Part shown: positions 29,901 to 39,249 of the stretch, one piece after another
How the letters are laid out: the number at the start of each line of letters is the position of its first letter
How positions within the stretch are numbered: position 1 is the first letter of the stretch
Program-made: the position numbers and the translations under genes
The notes under the pieces: model-generated
Database searches by the model: none
Seen by the model: only the letters and a program-made list of their open reading frames with translations
What the model was told of the DNA's origin: nothing
Source of the DNA: Streptococcus parasanguinis
GTDB taxonomy: Bacteria > Bacillota > Bacilli > Lactobacillales > Streptococcaceae
DNA: 42,218 bases
Assembly: GCA_905188195.1 (NCBI GenBank)
Contig: CAJJKY010000018.1
Location: forward strand, 1 to 42,218
Reading direction: 5' to 3'

Positions 29901-31851
29901 TCAGATGCAAAAACTGTCTCTCATCTTGTCCAAAGATGACTTGGACAGTCTCCTACTAGCGCTACAGTCTGAGGCAAAAATCCAGATTTATGACCTCAGT
30001 GAAAATGAAGAGTGGCAGGCTGCCTTTGAGGACAGTGTCTTGTCTCAACCCTTGACAGAGGACAATCGTCAGGCCTCGCTAGAGCTGCAAAAACGTCAAG
30101 AACAAGTTGAAAAAATGATTCAGACCCTGGAGCCTTATATGCCTGAGAAAAAGGCTATGCAAGCCCTGAAGGAAGAACCCTTAAGTTTGTCCTTTGATGA
30201 TCTGCAGGCCCACGGAATGATTCGAGACGAAGAGCTTTTGTTGACCAAATTGAAACGCCAATTGCGCGTGTTAGACAAGGCCCGACAGAAGATTGCGGAT
30301 GCAAAGGGAGAGATCGAGCGCTTAGAAAAATGGCGGCCTTTAGAGGTCACACCAAGCGCTCTAGCCAGGTTTCACTATGTGCATGGCTTGATTGGGACCA
30401 TCCCTAATAGTGATACAGATGCTGTTCGCTCTTCCTTAAAAGCTCACCCTGAACTGGAATTAGAAGAAGTCTTCACCTCTGAAACTGAACACGGCTATGT
30501 CATCTTGTATCGTTCGGGAGACCGTATGGCTGTTCAGGAGCTTCTGGAAGAACATGGTTTCAAAGAATTGGACTATGAAGGAGAGCAGCTTCCAGCTACC
30601 TACTTGGATCAGCTAGCAGGGGAAATCAAAGAGCAAGAAGCTGTGGTGGCTTCTATACTAGCAGATTTGCAAAACTCGCAGAAGGAATTGGATCAACTCA
30701 AGTATCAGATGGATTACTTGTTGAGCTTGGGAGCTCGTGAGGAAGCCAAGTCACTTCTAGCCAGCACACAAAGCTTGGTAGCCTTAGAGGGGTGGATTGA
30801 AAAGTCTCAAGTCGCATCGTTACGAGACTTCTTGCAACAAAATTTTGGCTCTCGCATCTTACTAGAGACACGCGATGTCACGGAAAAAGATTGGGAGGAC
30901 GTTCCCATCCAGTTGCGAAATAGTGCTTTAGTAGAGCCTTTTGAGTTGGTGACAGAGATGTATGCCCTGCCTAAGTATTACGAGAAAGATCCGACACCAA
31001 TTGTGTCTTTCTTCTACTTTGTTTTCTTCGGTATGATGGTCGCCGATATCGGTTATGGACTCTTGCTAACACTAGCGACAGGCTTTGCTCTTAAAGCCTT
31101 CAAGCTGAAGCCTGGTACGGCAAAGAATCTTCGATTCTTCAGTCTCCTCGGAATTTCCGTTGCCCTTTGGGGAGTGGTCTATGGCTCTTTCTTCGGATTT
31201 GAAATGCCCTTTGCCCTGATCAGTACGACCAGCAACGCTATGACCATCCTGATCCTATCGGTTGTCTTTGGGTTCATCACTGTCTTAGTGGGCTTGTTCC
31301 TAGGAGGCATGAAAAATGTCCGCCTCAAAGATTACACGGAAGCCTATAATGCTGGCTTTGCTTGGGTCTTGATCCTACTTGGCTTGATGCTTCTAGCAGT
31401 TGGCAATATCTTGCCAGGAATGAGCTTTCTAGTTCCGATTGGTCAGTGGCTAGCTATTTTGAATGCCGTTGGGGTCTTGGTTGTCTCCATTGTCAGTGCC
31501 AAGAAGTTGTCCGGTCTAGCATCTGGTCTCTTTAACCTCTACAATGTCAGTGGGTACGTCGGAGACTTGGTCAGCTTCACCCGTTTGATGGCCCTGGGCT
31601 TATCTGGAGCCAGCATCGGTTCAGCCTTTAACCTCATTGTCAATCTCTTTCCACCGCTTGGACGGTTTACGGTAGGGCTTGTGCTCTTTATCGTCCTACA
31701 TGCCATTAATATGTTCCTGTCCTTCTTGTCAGGATATGTGCATGGAGCCCGTTTAATCTTTGTGGAGTTCTTCGGTAAGTTCTACGAAGGAGGAGGCAAG
31801 CCATTTCGTCCTCTTAAACCTTCAGAACGCTATATCAAAACAAAAAAATAA
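29890..31851 (+). CDS. ntpI: V-type ATPase subunit I (a subunit, stator)
   Basis: This 653-residue protein has a cytoplasmic N-terminal half (about 1-355, helical with coiled coils) and seven to eight membrane helices in the C-terminal half, starting near PTPIVSFFYFVFFGMMVADIG. The ion channel arginine lies in VSFTRLMALGLSGAS (Arg565), with a further one in GARLIFVEFFGKF near the end; both segments are conserved in NtpI. It carries ions past the NtpK ring and connects to the peripheral stalks. The ATG at 29890 lies inside the end of ntpF. Confidence 0.94.
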   Translation: MAVSQMQKLSLILSKDDLDSLLLALQSEAKIQIYDLSENEEWQAAFEDSVLSQPLTEDNRQASLELQKRQEQVEKMIQTLEPYMPEKKAMQALKEEPLSLSFDDLQAHGMIRDEELLLTKLKRQLRVLDKARQKIADAKGEIERLEKWRPLEVTPSALARFHYVHGLIGTIPNSDTDAVRSSLKAHPELELEEVFTSETEHGYVILYRSGDRMAVQELLEEHGFKELDYEGEQLPATYLDQLAGEIKEQEAVVASILADLQNSQKELDQLKYQMDYLLSLGAREEAKSLLASTQSLVALEGWIEKSQVASLRDFLQQNFGSRILLETRDVTEKDWEDVPIQLRNSALVEPFELVTEMYALPKYYEKDPTPIVSFFYFVFFGMMVADIGYGLLLTLATGFALKAFKLKPGTAKNLRFFSLLGISVALWGVVYGSFFGFEMPFALISTTSNAMTILILSVVFGFITVLVGLFLGGMKNVRLKDYTEAYNAGFAWVLILLGLMLLAVGNILPGMSFLVPIGQWLAILNAVGVLVVSIVSAKKLSGLASGLFNLYNVSGYVGDLVSFTRLMALGLSGASIGSAFNLIVNLFPPLGRFTVGLVLFIVLHAINMFLSFLSGYVHGARLIFVEFFGKFYEGGGKPFRPLKPSERYIKTKK

Positions 31852-31881
31852 GTATTATCTTTTACAAATAGGAGTATATTC

Positions 31882-32361
31882 ATGGAATCTTTAGCATCAT
31901 ACTTTTCAGCCCATGGGGGCGCCTTCTTTGCAGCATTTGGTGTGGCAATCGCCGTCGCACTTAGTGGGATGGGATCAGCCCTTGGGGTTGGTAAAACAGG
32001 TCAAGCAGCGGCAGCGCTCTTGAAAGAACAACCTGAAAAATTCGCCCAAGCGTTGATTTTGCAATTGTTGCCAGGTACACAAGGTTTGTATGGTTTCGTT
32101 ATCGGGATCTTGATTTGGTTGCAAATTAAACCAGATATGCCACTTGAAACAGGGGTTGCTTACTTCTTTACAGCTCTTCCAGTTGCGATTGTCGGTTATT
32201 TCTCAGCGAAACACCAAGGAAATGTTGCAACAGCAGGGATGCAAATCTTGGCAAAACGTCCTGAAGACATGATGAAAGGGGTTATCCTTGCGGCCATGGT
32301 TGAAACCTATGCCATCTTGGCCTTCGTTGTGTCCTTCCTATTGACCCTACGCGTCGGCTAA
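31882..32361 (+). CDS. ntpK: V-type ATPase subunit K (sodium-binding rotor)
   Basis: The 159-residue proteolipid has four membrane helices, arising from two hairpins, and forms the rotor ring. The ion site is complete: Leu63, Thr66 and Gln67 in LLPGTQGLYG, Gln112 in AKHQGNVATAG and Glu141 in MVETYAIL. These correspond to Leu61, Thr64, Gln65, Gln110 and Glu139 of E. hirae NtpK, the residues that hold Na+. The enzyme is thus probably a sodium pump and not a proton pump. ATAGGAGTATATTC precedes the ATG. Confidence 0.95.
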   Translation: MESLASYFSAHGGAFFAAFGVAIAVALSGMGSALGVGKTGQAAAALLKEQPEKFAQALILQLLPGTQGLYGFVIGILIWLQIKPDMPLETGVAYFFTALPVAIVGYFSAKHQGNVATAGMQILAKRPEDMMKGVILAAMVETYAILAFVVSFLLTLRVG

Positions 32362-32430
32362 GAGCTAGCTTTGATGAATTCGCCTCGCGAGGTGAAAAAC
32401 ACAAGACGCATGCAATAGGAGAAAAACGAT

Positions 32431-33021
32431 ATGGATGAACAAACCCAATTAAAGGATTCGATCTTGGCCCAAGCCCATGAAAAAGGGCGTAAACTCTTAG
32501 AAGAAGCCAAAGAGAGTGTCCTAAAAGAAGAGGCTGTTCAAGAAGAGCGTTTGATCCAAGACAAACTCAATCAGCGCTCCGAGCAGCTCAAGCGGATTCA
32601 ACGTCAATTGCAACGTGAAACCCAACAGATCGAAAATAAAAAACGCCAATCAACCCTTGTCACCAAGCAACGAGTCTTAAAGGATCTCTTTGCAGATGCT
32701 TATGAAGCAATGGCAGCTTGGCCTCTTGAAAAGGAAGTGCAGTTTGTAGATGCAGTTTTAGATCGCTGTCAGGGGCAAGATGTGACCCTGACTTTTGGAG
32801 CGACGAGTGCTGCTAAATTTGATCCAGTAGCCCTCGAGAAATGGAAGCAAACTCATCCGAATGTGACAGTGGCAGACGAGACGATCCCAGCTCAAGCCGG
32901 TTTTGTCTTGTCGGTCGGGAAGATTGATGACAACTATCTCTACCGTGATTTGGTGGATTCCATTTGGGAGCAAGAAAGCTACCAGATGGCAGCCAGCATT
33001 TTCACCGACGAAGAGAACTAG
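32431..33021 (+). CDS. ntpE: V-type ATPase subunit E (peripheral stalk)
   Basis: This 196-residue protein has a long N-terminal coiled coil (about 1-95: LLEEAKESVLKEEAVQEERL, QRQLQRETQQIENKKRQ) and a globular C-terminal domain (about 105-196, including AGFVLSVGKIDDNYLYRDLVD) that holds the catalytic head. AATAGGAGAAAAACGAT precedes the ATG. The 69-base gap from ntpK contains a short palindrome, TTCGCCTCGCGAGGTGAA, perhaps for message processing. It pairs with NtpF. Confidence 0.92.
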   Translation: MDEQTQLKDSILAQAHEKGRKLLEEAKESVLKEEAVQEERLIQDKLNQRSEQLKRIQRQLQRETQQIENKKRQSTLVTKQRVLKDLFADAYEAMAAWPLEKEVQFVDAVLDRCQGQDVTLTFGATSAAKFDPVALEKWKQTHPNVTVADETIPAQAGFVLSVGKIDDNYLYRDLVDSIWEQESYQMAASIFTDEEN

Positions 33022-33030
33022 GAGGTTGCG

Positions 33031-34050
33031 ATGAGCGAACGGACCTATTCTCAAGTCAATACAGGAATCAGCGTACGTGAGGCTAGTTTTATCAGTCCCA
33101 ATCAGTTTGAGCAGTTGCTTGCAAGCGACTCCAGTGAGAGCCGAGAAGGCTTGCTACAAGGGACACCTTATGCTTTAGACAGCCACGAGATCAAGGATTT
33201 AGCAGCCCTTGAAGCCCGTCTGATGGCAGCCTTGTTGGCAGAATACCAATGGGCTTTTGAGGTGACCCCTCAGTCGGAATTGGTCAGCCTTTTTACCTTG
33301 AAGTACACCTATCACAATCTCAAGGTTTATCTGAAACACAAGGCGACAGAGCGCAAGTTGGGGCACTTATTGATCCCTATCGGTCCTTATTCTCTCGATG
33401 TGCTTGAGCATTTGGTGGCGACCTTTTCTGCTGAGCATTGTCCGGCCTTTATGGCGGAAGAAGTAGCTGCAACCTGGCAAGAATTCCAAGACTATCAGGA
33501 CTTGCGGGTCCTCGAAATTGGGATGGACTTAGCTTATTTTAAACACCTGAGATACTTAGGGGACAGCCTAGATCATCCGATTCTGAAGCAGCTGGTGGAC
33601 GTGACCATTGACTTTTACAATGCAATTACGGTCAAGCGGGCCATGGATCAGCAAAAACCGCATAGCTTTATGCACCAATTACTGTCAGATGAAGGGAGCC
33701 TCAGTGCCCATCAGGTGATCGACCTGCTAGAATCCGGTCAGTGGTTGACCTGGTTTTATCAAGTCAATCCGCTGGAGTACGATCTCGCCTTAGAGACTTA
33801 TGAAGAAAAGATGCGCACCGGTCAACTAAAGACCGTAGAGTTGGAGTATCTAGAAAGTTTGGTGAAATTCAGTCTTCTAGACGCTGGCCGTTTTGAAGTT
33901 GATGGACCACTCCCTCTTGTTCGTTATCTTTACGGAAAAGAGTTAGAGGTGACCAACCTTCGTTTGGTCCTCTCTGGTTTGGACAATGGTTTTCCGCTAG
34001 CAGACATCAAAGAAAGGATGAGACCGATTTATGGACAAACAGACCTATAA
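33031..34050 (+). CDS. ntpC: V-type ATPase subunit C (d-type connector)
   Basis: This 339-residue mainly helical protein belongs to the AC39/NtpC family, the funnel that joins the central shaft to the rotor ring. Blocks such as FTLKYTYHNLKVYLKHKA, ITVKRAMDQ, and the C-terminal FEVDGPLPLVRYLYGKELEVTNLRLVLSG are family-typical. TAGGAGGTTGCG precedes the ATG, nine bases after ntpE. It overlaps ntpG by 20 bases. Confidence 0.93.
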   Translation: MSERTYSQVNTGISVREASFISPNQFEQLLASDSSESREGLLQGTPYALDSHEIKDLAALEARLMAALLAEYQWAFEVTPQSELVSLFTLKYTYHNLKVYLKHKATERKLGHLLIPIGPYSLDVLEHLVATFSAEHCPAFMAEEVAATWQEFQDYQDLRVLEIGMDLAYFKHLRYLGDSLDHPILKQLVDVTIDFYNAITVKRAMDQQKPHSFMHQLLSDEGSLSAHQVIDLLESGQWLTWFYQVNPLEYDLALETYEEKMRTGQLKTVELEYLESLVKFSLLDAGRFEVDGPLPLVRYLYGKELEVTNLRLVLSGLDNGFPLADIKERMRPIYGQTDL

Positions 34051-34351
34051 GATCGCCGTTGTGGGCAATCGGGACGCCATCCTTCCTTTTCGCCTGATTG
34101 GCTTTCAAACCTATCCGGTCACAGAGCCACAAGAAGCGATCAATACCCTGCGAAAACTCAGTCGGGAAAACTTCGGGATTATCTACCTGACAGAGGATAT
34201 TGCTCAGGCTATTCCAGATACAGTGGCGTTTTACGACCAGCAGCTGACACCGGCTCTGATCCTTATCCCGACCCATAGAGGGACTACAGGACTGGGCCAA
34301 CAGCGGATTCGTGATAATGTCGAAAAAGCAGTAGGACAGGATATTTTATGA
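34031..34351 (+). CDS. ntpG: V-type ATPase subunit F (NtpG, central shaft)
   Basis: This 106-residue protein has the F-subunit fold signature YKIAVVGNRDAILPFRLIGF at the N-terminus and ALILIPTHRGTTGLGQQRIRDNVEKAVGQDIL at the end. It binds NtpD in the central shaft. It starts inside ntpC and ends in ATGA, overlapping the next gene by four bases. Named NtpG here after the E. hirae scheme, in which this is the F-type subunit. Confidence 0.92.
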   Translation: MDKQTYKIAVVGNRDAILPFRLIGFQTYPVTEPQEAINTLRKLSRENFGIIYLTEDIAQAIPDTVAFYDQQLTPALILIPTHRGTTGLGQQRIRDNVEKAVGQDIL

Positions 34352-35052
34352 GAACAAATGAATTTGGCCAAACGATTGGCGATGCACTGCCGGATTTTAC
34401 TCCGGGGCGTCTGCCAGCTATTGAGCGGATCGAAGGTCGCTATACCGTGATCGAGCGCCTCTCAAAAGAAAAACATGGAGCAGATCTTTATCAGGTCTAC
34501 GGGCCGGACTCTCCAGCAGCGATGTGGACCTTTCTGTTCAAAGGCCCTGCCCACAATGAAGAGGAGTGGGACCACTTATTAGATGATCTCATGACAGCCC
34601 AAGGTCGCTTTTACTATGCGATTGTAGACAAAGATTCAGGCAAGGCTTTGGGGACTTTCTCTCTCATGCGGATCGATCAAGCTAACCGGGTGATCGAAGT
34701 CGGAGCAGTGACCTATTCACCAGCGCTCCAAAAGACACGCATGGCTACGGAAGCCCAGTATCTGTTAGCGCGCTACGTGTTTGAAGATTTAGGCTACCGC
34801 CGCTATGAGTGGAAATGCGATGCCTTAAACCAAGCATCTCGCAAAGCAGCTGAGCGCTTAGGCTTCACCTATGAAGGCTGTTTCCGTCAGGCTGTTGTTT
34901 ATAAAGGTCGGACCCGTGATACAGACTGGTTGTCCATCATTGACCAAGAATGGCCAGAAATCAAACAGCGACTAGAAGCTTGGTTGGATCCAAGCAATTT
35001 CGATGCCAATGGCCAACAAAAGCAATCTCTAGCCGATATGGCGCAAAAGTAA
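34348..35052 (+). CDS. GNAT acetyltransferase (RimJ/RimL-like) inside the ATPase operon
   Basis: This 234-residue protein is a GNAT N-acetyltransferase of the RimJ/RimL type: ALGTFSLMRIDQANRVIEVGAV, SPALQKTRMATEAQYLLARYVFEDLGYRRYEWKCDALNQASRKAAERLGFTYEG (split here into the AcCoA-loop region, the Glu/Asn-Ser segment and the closing strand). It is not a V-ATPase subunit, yet overlaps ntpG by ATGA and sits 33 bases before ntpA, so it must be transcribed and translated with them. It could acetylate an ATPase subunit or an unrelated target; sequence does not say. Confidence 0.88.
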   Translation: MRTNEFGQTIGDALPDFTPGRLPAIERIEGRYTVIERLSKEKHGADLYQVYGPDSPAAMWTFLFKGPAHNEEEWDHLLDDLMTAQGRFYYAIVDKDSGKALGTFSLMRIDQANRVIEVGAVTYSPALQKTRMATEAQYLLARYVFEDLGYRRYEWKCDALNQASRKAAERLGFTYEGCFRQAVVYKGRTRDTDWLSIIDQEWPEIKQRLEAWLDPSNFDANGQQKQSLADMAQK

Positions 35053-35085
35053 TACAAAGAAACAAAGGATTCCCAGGAGGAATAC

Positions 35086-36876
35086 ATGACTCAAGGAAAA
35101 ATTATCAAAGTTTCCGGTCCCTTGGTGGTTGCATCAGGGATGCAGGAGGCCAATATCCAAGACATTTGCCGGGTCGGCGATCTTGGTTTAATTGGTGAAA
35201 TTATTGAGATGCGGCGGGATGAAGCCTCTATCCAAGTATATGAAGAAACGTCTGGAGTCGGTCCAGGAGAACCAGTGGTCACAACCGGAGCTCCCCTTTC
35301 TGTTGAATTGGGACCAGGTTTGATCTCTCAGATGTTTGACGGGATCCAACGCCCCTTGGAACGCTTCCAAGAAGTGACTGCCAGTGACTTTTTGGTTCGT
35401 GGGGTGCAAGTTCCAAATCTAGATCGGGACACCAAATGGGCCTTCGAACCAAGCGTGACTGAAGGGACAGAGGTGGTCGCTGGAGACATCGTTGGGACCG
35501 TTCAGGAGACCAATATGGTGGAACACCGCATCATGGTACCCTTTGGTGTGAGTGGACGTGTGACCAAGATCGCAGCAGGTTCTTACACAGTAGAAGAGCC
35601 GGTTTATGAGATCGAGCAGGCAGATGGCAGTCTCTTTACTGGTACTTTGATGCAAAAATGGCCGGTTCGTCGAGGCCGTCCCTTTGCACAAAAACTGATT
35701 CCAATAGAGCCTTTGGTTACCGGTCAACGGGTCATCGATACTTTCTTCCCTGTGACTAAAGGTGGAGCTGCAGCTGTTCCTGGTCCTTTCGGAGCTGGGA
35801 AAACAGTGGTGCAACACCAGGTGGCCAAGTTTGCCAATGTAGACATCGTAATTTACGTTGGTTGTGGAGAACGTGGAAATGAAATGACGGACGTTCTGAA
35901 TGAATTTCCAGAATTGATCGATCCAACGACTGGTCAATCCATTATGCAACGGACTGTTCTGATCGCCAATACTTCGAACATGCCAGTAGCGGCGCGTGAA
36001 GCTTCCATCTACACAGGGATTACTATTGCCGAATACTTCCGTGATATGGGCTACTCCGTTGCCATCATGGCGGACTCTACTTCTCGTTGGGCAGAAGCTC
36101 TCCGTGAAATGTCTGGTCGTCTAGAAGAAATGCCAGGGGATGAAGGTTACCCAGCCTATCTCGGTAGCCGGATCGCCGAATATTACGAGCGGGCAGGTCG
36201 GGTCAAGACACTTGGAACCACTGCGCGCGAAGGTTCGATTACCGCTATCGGTGCCGTTTCCCCTCCAGGTGGAGACATTTCAGAGCCGGTAACGCAAAAT
36301 ACCTTGCGGATTGTTAAGGTCTTCTGGGGATTAGATGCTCAATTGGCCCAACGTCGTCACTTCCCAGCCATCAACTGGTTGAGTTCTTATTCCCTTTACC
36401 AAGATGAAGTCGGTCGCTATATCGATCTACATGAACAAATCAGCTGGTCTGAAAAAGTGACCCGCGCTATGAATTTGCTTCAAAAGGAAAGTGAATTGCA
36501 AGAAATCGTCCGCTTGGTTGGTCTAGATTCCTTGTCTGAAAAAGACCGCTTGACCATGAATGCGGCCAAGATGATCCGTGAAGACTACCTACAACAAAAT
36601 GCCTTTGATGAGGTCGATACCTATACCTCTTTCAGCAAGCAGGTGGCCTTGTTGACCAACATTTTGACCTTTGACCAAGAAAGTCAAAAAGCACTAGAAT
36701 TAGGAGCTTACTTCACAGAAATCATGGAAGGAACCGTGGCTCTTCGAGACCGCATTGCCCGTAGCAAGTTCATCCATGAGGATCAGTTGGCAACCATTCA
36801 AGCCCTGAAAGAAGAAATCGTAGAAACCCTACACCAAATCGTCGCAAAAGGAGGAGTAGACAATGAGCGTGATTAA
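35086..36876 (+). CDS. ntpA: V-type ATPase catalytic subunit A
   Basis: This 596-residue subunit hydrolyses ATP. Walker A is GPFGAGKT (233-240), the catalytic glutamate lies in VGCGERGNEMTDVL, and Walker B is in SVAIMADSTSRWAEALREMS. The N-terminal barrel and the bulge domain (about 115-185) specific to A-type subunits are present (EGTEVVAGDIVGTV, HRIMVPFGVSG). CCCAGGAGGAATAC precedes the ATG. Full length with no defect. Overlaps ntpB by 14 bases. Confidence 0.97.
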   Translation: MTQGKIIKVSGPLVVASGMQEANIQDICRVGDLGLIGEIIEMRRDEASIQVYEETSGVGPGEPVVTTGAPLSVELGPGLISQMFDGIQRPLERFQEVTASDFLVRGVQVPNLDRDTKWAFEPSVTEGTEVVAGDIVGTVQETNMVEHRIMVPFGVSGRVTKIAAGSYTVEEPVYEIEQADGSLFTGTLMQKWPVRRGRPFAQKLIPIEPLVTGQRVIDTFFPVTKGGAAAVPGPFGAGKTVVQHQVAKFANVDIVIYVGCGERGNEMTDVLNEFPELIDPTTGQSIMQRTVLIANTSNMPVAAREASIYTGITIAEYFRDMGYSVAIMADSTSRWAEALREMSGRLEEMPGDEGYPAYLGSRIAEYYERAGRVKTLGTTAREGSITAIGAVSPPGGDISEPVTQNTLRIVKVFWGLDAQLAQRRHFPAINWLSSYSLYQDEVGRYIDLHEQISWSEKVTRAMNLLQKESELQEIVRLVGLDSLSEKDRLTMNAAKMIREDYLQQNAFDEVDTYTSFSKQVALLTNILTFDQESQKALELGAYFTEIMEGTVALRDRIARSKFIHEDQLATIQALKEEIVETLHQIVAKGGVDNERD

Positions 36877-38248
36877 AGAATACCGTACTGTCAGCGAAGT
36901 TGTTGGCCCCTTGATGATTGTCGATCAGGTCGAAGGGGTTCACTACAATGAACTCGTAGAAATCAAGCTTCATGACGGAACAACCCGCCAGGGACAAGTC
37001 CTCGAAGTCCAAGAAGATAAGGCCATGGTTCAGCTCTTTGAAGGATCTAGCGGGATCAATTTGGAAAAAGCCAAAGTCCGCTTTACTGGACGTCCCCTAG
37101 AACTCCCAGTGTCTGAAGACATGGTGGGCCGTATCTTTAACGGGATGGGCAAACCCGTCGATGGTGGTCCAGAAATTATCCCAGAGAAATACTTGGACAT
37201 TGATGGACAAGCCATCAACCCTGTTTCGCGAGACTATCCGGATGAATTTATCCAGACAGGGATCTCAGCCATTGACCATTTGAATACCTTGGTTCGGGGC
37301 CAAAAACTCCCAGTCTTCTCAGGTTCTGGTCTCCCTCACAAGGAGTTGGCAGCTCAGATTGCTCGTCAAGCGACGGTACTGAATTCCGAAGAAAACTTTG
37401 CCGTGGTCTTTGCGGCCATGGGGATTACCTTTGAAGAAGCCGAGTTCTTTATGAACGACCTTCGGGAAACAGGAGCTATTGACCGCTCTGTCCTCTTTAT
37501 CAACCTGGCTAATGACCCAGCTATCGAGCGGATTGCCACTCCTCGGATCGCCTTGACCGCGGCAGAGTATTTGGCCTATGAAAAAGATATGCACGTCTTG
37601 GTCATCATGACCGACATGACCAACTACTGTGAGGCCCTTCGGGAAGTATCCGCTGCCCGCCGTGAGGTTCCAGGACGTCGGGGCTATCCAGGCTACCTTT
37701 ATACCAACCTCTCAACCCTCTACGAACGTGCGGGACGCTTGGTTGGAAAGAAGGGATCTGTGACCCAAATTCCGATCCTCTCCATGCCAGAAGATGACAT
37801 CACCCACCCCATCCCTGACTTGACAGGCTACATCACGGAAGGACAAATTATCTTGTCCCGCGATCTCTACAATAGTGGTTACCGCCCACCGATCAATGTT
37901 CTTCCATCCCTTTCTCGTTTGAAGGACAAGGGTTCTGGTGAAGGCAAGACTCGGGAAGACCATGCGGCGACCATGAACCAGCTCTTTGCGGCTTACGCCC
38001 AAGGAAAACAAGCCAAAGAACTGGCTGTAGTGCTTGGGGAGTCTGCCTTGTCAGATACCGACAAGCTCTATGTCAAATTCACCGATCGCTTTGAGCAAGA
38101 ATACATCAACCAAGGCTTTACCACCAATCGGACGATTGAGGAAAGTTTGGATCTCGGTTGGGAACTCTTATCCATCCTTCCACGAACAGAGCTTAAACGG
38201 ATCAAGGATGAGATGATTGACAAGTATCTGCCAAACAAAGAGGGCTAG
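36863..38248 (+). CDS. ntpB: V-type ATPase regulatory subunit B
   Basis: This 461-residue subunit alternates with NtpA in the head. It keeps the fold but has a degenerate P-loop, FSGSGLPHKELAAQI, as all B subunits do, so it binds but does not hydrolyse nucleotide. LVIMTDMTNYCEALREVSAA and RRGYPGYLYTNLSTLYERAGR, with the arginine that reaches into the A-site, are present. It starts inside the end of ntpA, behind GGAGGAGTAGACA. Confidence 0.97.
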   Translation: MSVIKEYRTVSEVVGPLMIVDQVEGVHYNELVEIKLHDGTTRQGQVLEVQEDKAMVQLFEGSSGINLEKAKVRFTGRPLELPVSEDMVGRIFNGMGKPVDGGPEIIPEKYLDIDGQAINPVSRDYPDEFIQTGISAIDHLNTLVRGQKLPVFSGSGLPHKELAAQIARQATVLNSEENFAVVFAAMGITFEEAEFFMNDLRETGAIDRSVLFINLANDPAIERIATPRIALTAAEYLAYEKDMHVLVIMTDMTNYCEALREVSAARREVPGRRGYPGYLYTNLSTLYERAGRLVGKKGSVTQIPILSMPEDDITHPIPDLTGYITEGQIILSRDLYNSGYRPPINVLPSLSRLKDKGSGEGKTREDHAATMNQLFAAYAQGKQAKELAVVLGESALSDTDKLYVKFTDRFEQEYINQGFTTNRTIEESLDLGWELLSILPRTELKRIKDEMIDKYLPNKEG

Positions 38249-38251
38249 CCT

Positions 38252-38875
38252 ATGGCACGATTAAATGTAAAACCAACTCGGATGGAGCTTAATATTCTCA
38301 AAGAGCGCCTCAAGACAGCAACCCGGGGGCACAAGTTGCTCAAGGACAAGCGGGATGAACTCATGCGCCGCTTTATTGAAGCTGTACGTGAGAATAATCG
38401 CCTGCGCCAAAAGGTAGAGGCGGCGCTGGTGGACAATATGCAAGACTTCGTGATGGCCAAGTCACTAGAGAGTGACCTAATGGTGGAAGAAATCTTTGCT
38501 GTACCCACTCGAGAAGTGATGCTTCATATCGAGGAAGAAAATGTCATGAGTGTGCGCGTGCCCAAGCTCCATGCCCGTATCGATAATCCATACGGAGATG
38601 ATGAAGGGGACGTGGTCTATAGCTATCTCGCCTCCAACAGTCAAATGGATAGCACCATTCAAGAAATGGGAGATCTCCTCCCAGATTTGCTCAAGTTAGC
38701 GGAAATTGAAAAAAGCTGCCAACTCATGGCAGACGAAATTGAGAAAACCCGTCGTCGAGTGAACGGACTGGAGTATGCGACCATCCCAGACCTCAAAGAG
38801 ACCATCTATTATATCGAAATGAAACTCGAGGAAGCCGAACGCGCCAACCTCGTCAGAATCATGAAGGTGAAGTAA
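38252..38875 (+). CDS. ntpD: V-type ATPase subunit D (central shaft)
   Basis: This 207-residue protein is the rotating shaft: an N-terminal helix (RLNVKPTRMELNILKERLKT, RGHKLLKDKRDELMRRFIEA) and a C-terminal helix (RRVNGLEYATIPDLKETIYY) pair as a long coiled coil, with a small middle domain. It is the last ATPase gene, three bases after ntpB. NtpH and NtpJ (the potassium transporter of E. hirae) are not present. Confidence 0.94.
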   Translation: MARLNVKPTRMELNILKERLKTATRGHKLLKDKRDELMRRFIEAVRENNRLRQKVEAALVDNMQDFVMAKSLESDLMVEEIFAVPTREVMLHIEEENVMSVRVPKLHARIDNPYGDDEGDVVYSYLASNSQMDSTIQEMGDLLPDLLKLAEIEKSCQLMADEIEKTRRRVNGLEYATIPDLKETIYYIEMKLEEAERANLVRIMKVK

Positions 38876-39220
38876 GATACAAAGCCCGTAAAATGCAAAG
38901 TGAAAATAGGAAATTCTTGCAGTGAGCGATGCTCACAAGAGAATTTATCTTTTTCACCCAGCATTTAGGGCGTGTTCAATTCACAAGATACAAAGCCGTT
39001 AAGCAACTCAAAGGAAAATAGGGAGCAGGACAGAAGCACTGTTGTATAGAATGCTTCGTTGTCCTGCCCCCACAAGGCTGATTAGGATTTTTCCGAGCTC
39101 TTAAAGCGAGAGAAAAATCCAATCAGCTACTGTGTCTTTGAAGTTAGTACTATTACAGTTTGCGTTTTTCACACAGCATTTAGGGCGTGTTCAGTTATAA
39201 GATACAAAGCCGTAAAAAGC
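38874..39220. repeat. Structured intergenic repeats between the ATPase operon and the LysM gene
   Basis: GATACAAAGCCGT occurs three times (38876, 38987 and 39201, the first with one base added). A 49-50-base block ending in it, with GCATTTAGGGCGTGTTCA, occurs at 38950-38999 and 39165-39213. Between the first copies, GCCCGTAAAATGC...GTGAAAA pairs with TTTTCAC...GCATTTAGGGC and inner arms AAATTCTTG/AGAGAATTT continue the stem. Further hairpins are GGGAGCAGGACAGAAGCA with its partner near 39051-39070, and GCTGATTAGGATTTTTC with GAAAAATCCAATCAGC (39077-39127). No gene is encoded. Confidence 0.75.
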
Positions 39221-39249
39221 TATGTTCAATTACTTAAAAAATACAAGAA

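Noticed and set aside
35419..35949. 176-codon antisense frame in ntpA
   Set aside because: No ribosome site or promoter, and ntpA is certain.
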